Assembly: GCF_003993775.1 (NCBI RefSeq)
Contig: NZ_RJRZ01000010.1
Location: 1-64,000, forward strand
From: Frigidibacter oleivorans
Lineage (GTDB): Bacteria > Pseudomonadota > Alphaproteobacteria > Rhodobacterales > Rhodobacteraceae
Length of the DNA: 64,000 nucleotides
Direction of reading: 5' to 3'
The notes under the pieces were generated by a model. The model was not told the DNA's origin and did no database searches. It was given only the letters and a program-made list of their open reading frames with translations. Positions 63,984 through 64,000 of this stretch are shown here, piece by piece; the first letter of the stretch is position 1, and the number at the start of each line of letters is the position of its first letter. Position numbers and translations under genes: made by a program.

Positions 63984-64000
63984 GGCCGGCGCGCCGGGCT

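Overview
The window is GC-rich (close to 70 % by eye), densely coding chromosomal DNA. Its protein families and gene order match the Alphaproteobacteria, most probably the Rhodobacteraceae (Rhodobacter/Rhodovulum/Paracoccus-like). Pointers are the split ATP synthase (atpHAGDC with no F0 genes), the short editing-less ProRS, a Sat-CysC fusion, propionyl-CoA carboxylase near methylmalonyl-CoA mutase, Hsp20 followed by a DUF1150 protein, an Hda-like protein joined to a PerM-type permease, a TIGR01459 HAD protein before ribF, and many families seen mainly in this group (DUF4174, DUF982, DUF2125, DUF465). I saw no prophage, insertion sequence, integrase, CRISPR array or rRNA. One tRNA (Ser-UGA) lies near the left end.

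Layout. 0.4-0.6 kb: tRNA-Ser and its terminator (minus). 1-7.5 kb: a plus-strand run of a SPOR lipoprotein, dacA, tmk, holB, tatD, a metallo-beta-lactamase-fold phosphodiesterase and an auxin-efflux-type carrier, several joined by ATGA overlaps. 7.6-8.9 kb: proS (minus). 9.1-15 kb: permease, Hda-like protein, ppk and ppx (plus). 15-18 kb: minus-strand small genes (secreted protein, EEP nuclease, J-domain protein, acetyltransferase). 18.2-19.4 kb: nhaA. 19.4-28.2 kb: the propionyl-CoA to succinyl-CoA locus (pccB, pccA, scpA on minus) with small envelope and unknown genes between them. 28.6-34.8 kb: Sat-CysC, cold-shock protein, DUF982 protein, response regulator, Hsp20/DUF1150 (minus), YdcH, purEK. 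34.8-39.7 kb: acetyltransferase, zinc metallopeptidase, diguanylate cyclase, groEL and groES (all minus), with a sigma70-like promoter and CIRCE element. 39.9-47.6 kb: ppaC, a broken acetyltransferase, HAD protein, ribF, cysteine-cluster protein, threonine aldolase, alpha/beta hydrolase (minus), prs. 47.6-48.6 kb: ParDE and an H-type lectin protein (minus). 48.7-53.6 kb: atpHAGDC (minus). 53.9-64 kb: methyltransferase, gloB, clpA, BASS transporter, a MotA/TolQ plus MotB/OmpA pair, a gamma-glutamylcyclotransferase and a DUF2125 protein.

How the genes work together. PccAB and ScpA carry propionyl-CoA towards succinyl-CoA. ppk/ppx and ppaC handle polyphosphate and pyrophosphate. purEK and prs feed purine synthesis. 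groESL, Hsp20, ClpA and the J-domain protein form a protein-quality-control set, and heat-shock-type promoter motifs are visible for hsp20 and possibly nhaA. tmk, holB and the Hda-like protein serve DNA replication.

Most genes are housekeeping, and I found no convincing new defence or biosynthetic system. The observations I rate highest are: a two-hairpin 3'-end element present in two copies, with compensatory changes in the second stem; a proton-channel-type MotA/MotB-like pair with a very long coiled coil; an acetyltransferase gene broken by one in-frame stop; an A+T-rich control region between pccB and sat-cysC with a perfect TTTGCAAA palindrome; a ParDE operator made of three heptamers; and a set of 14-15 bp tandem duplications at gene edges.
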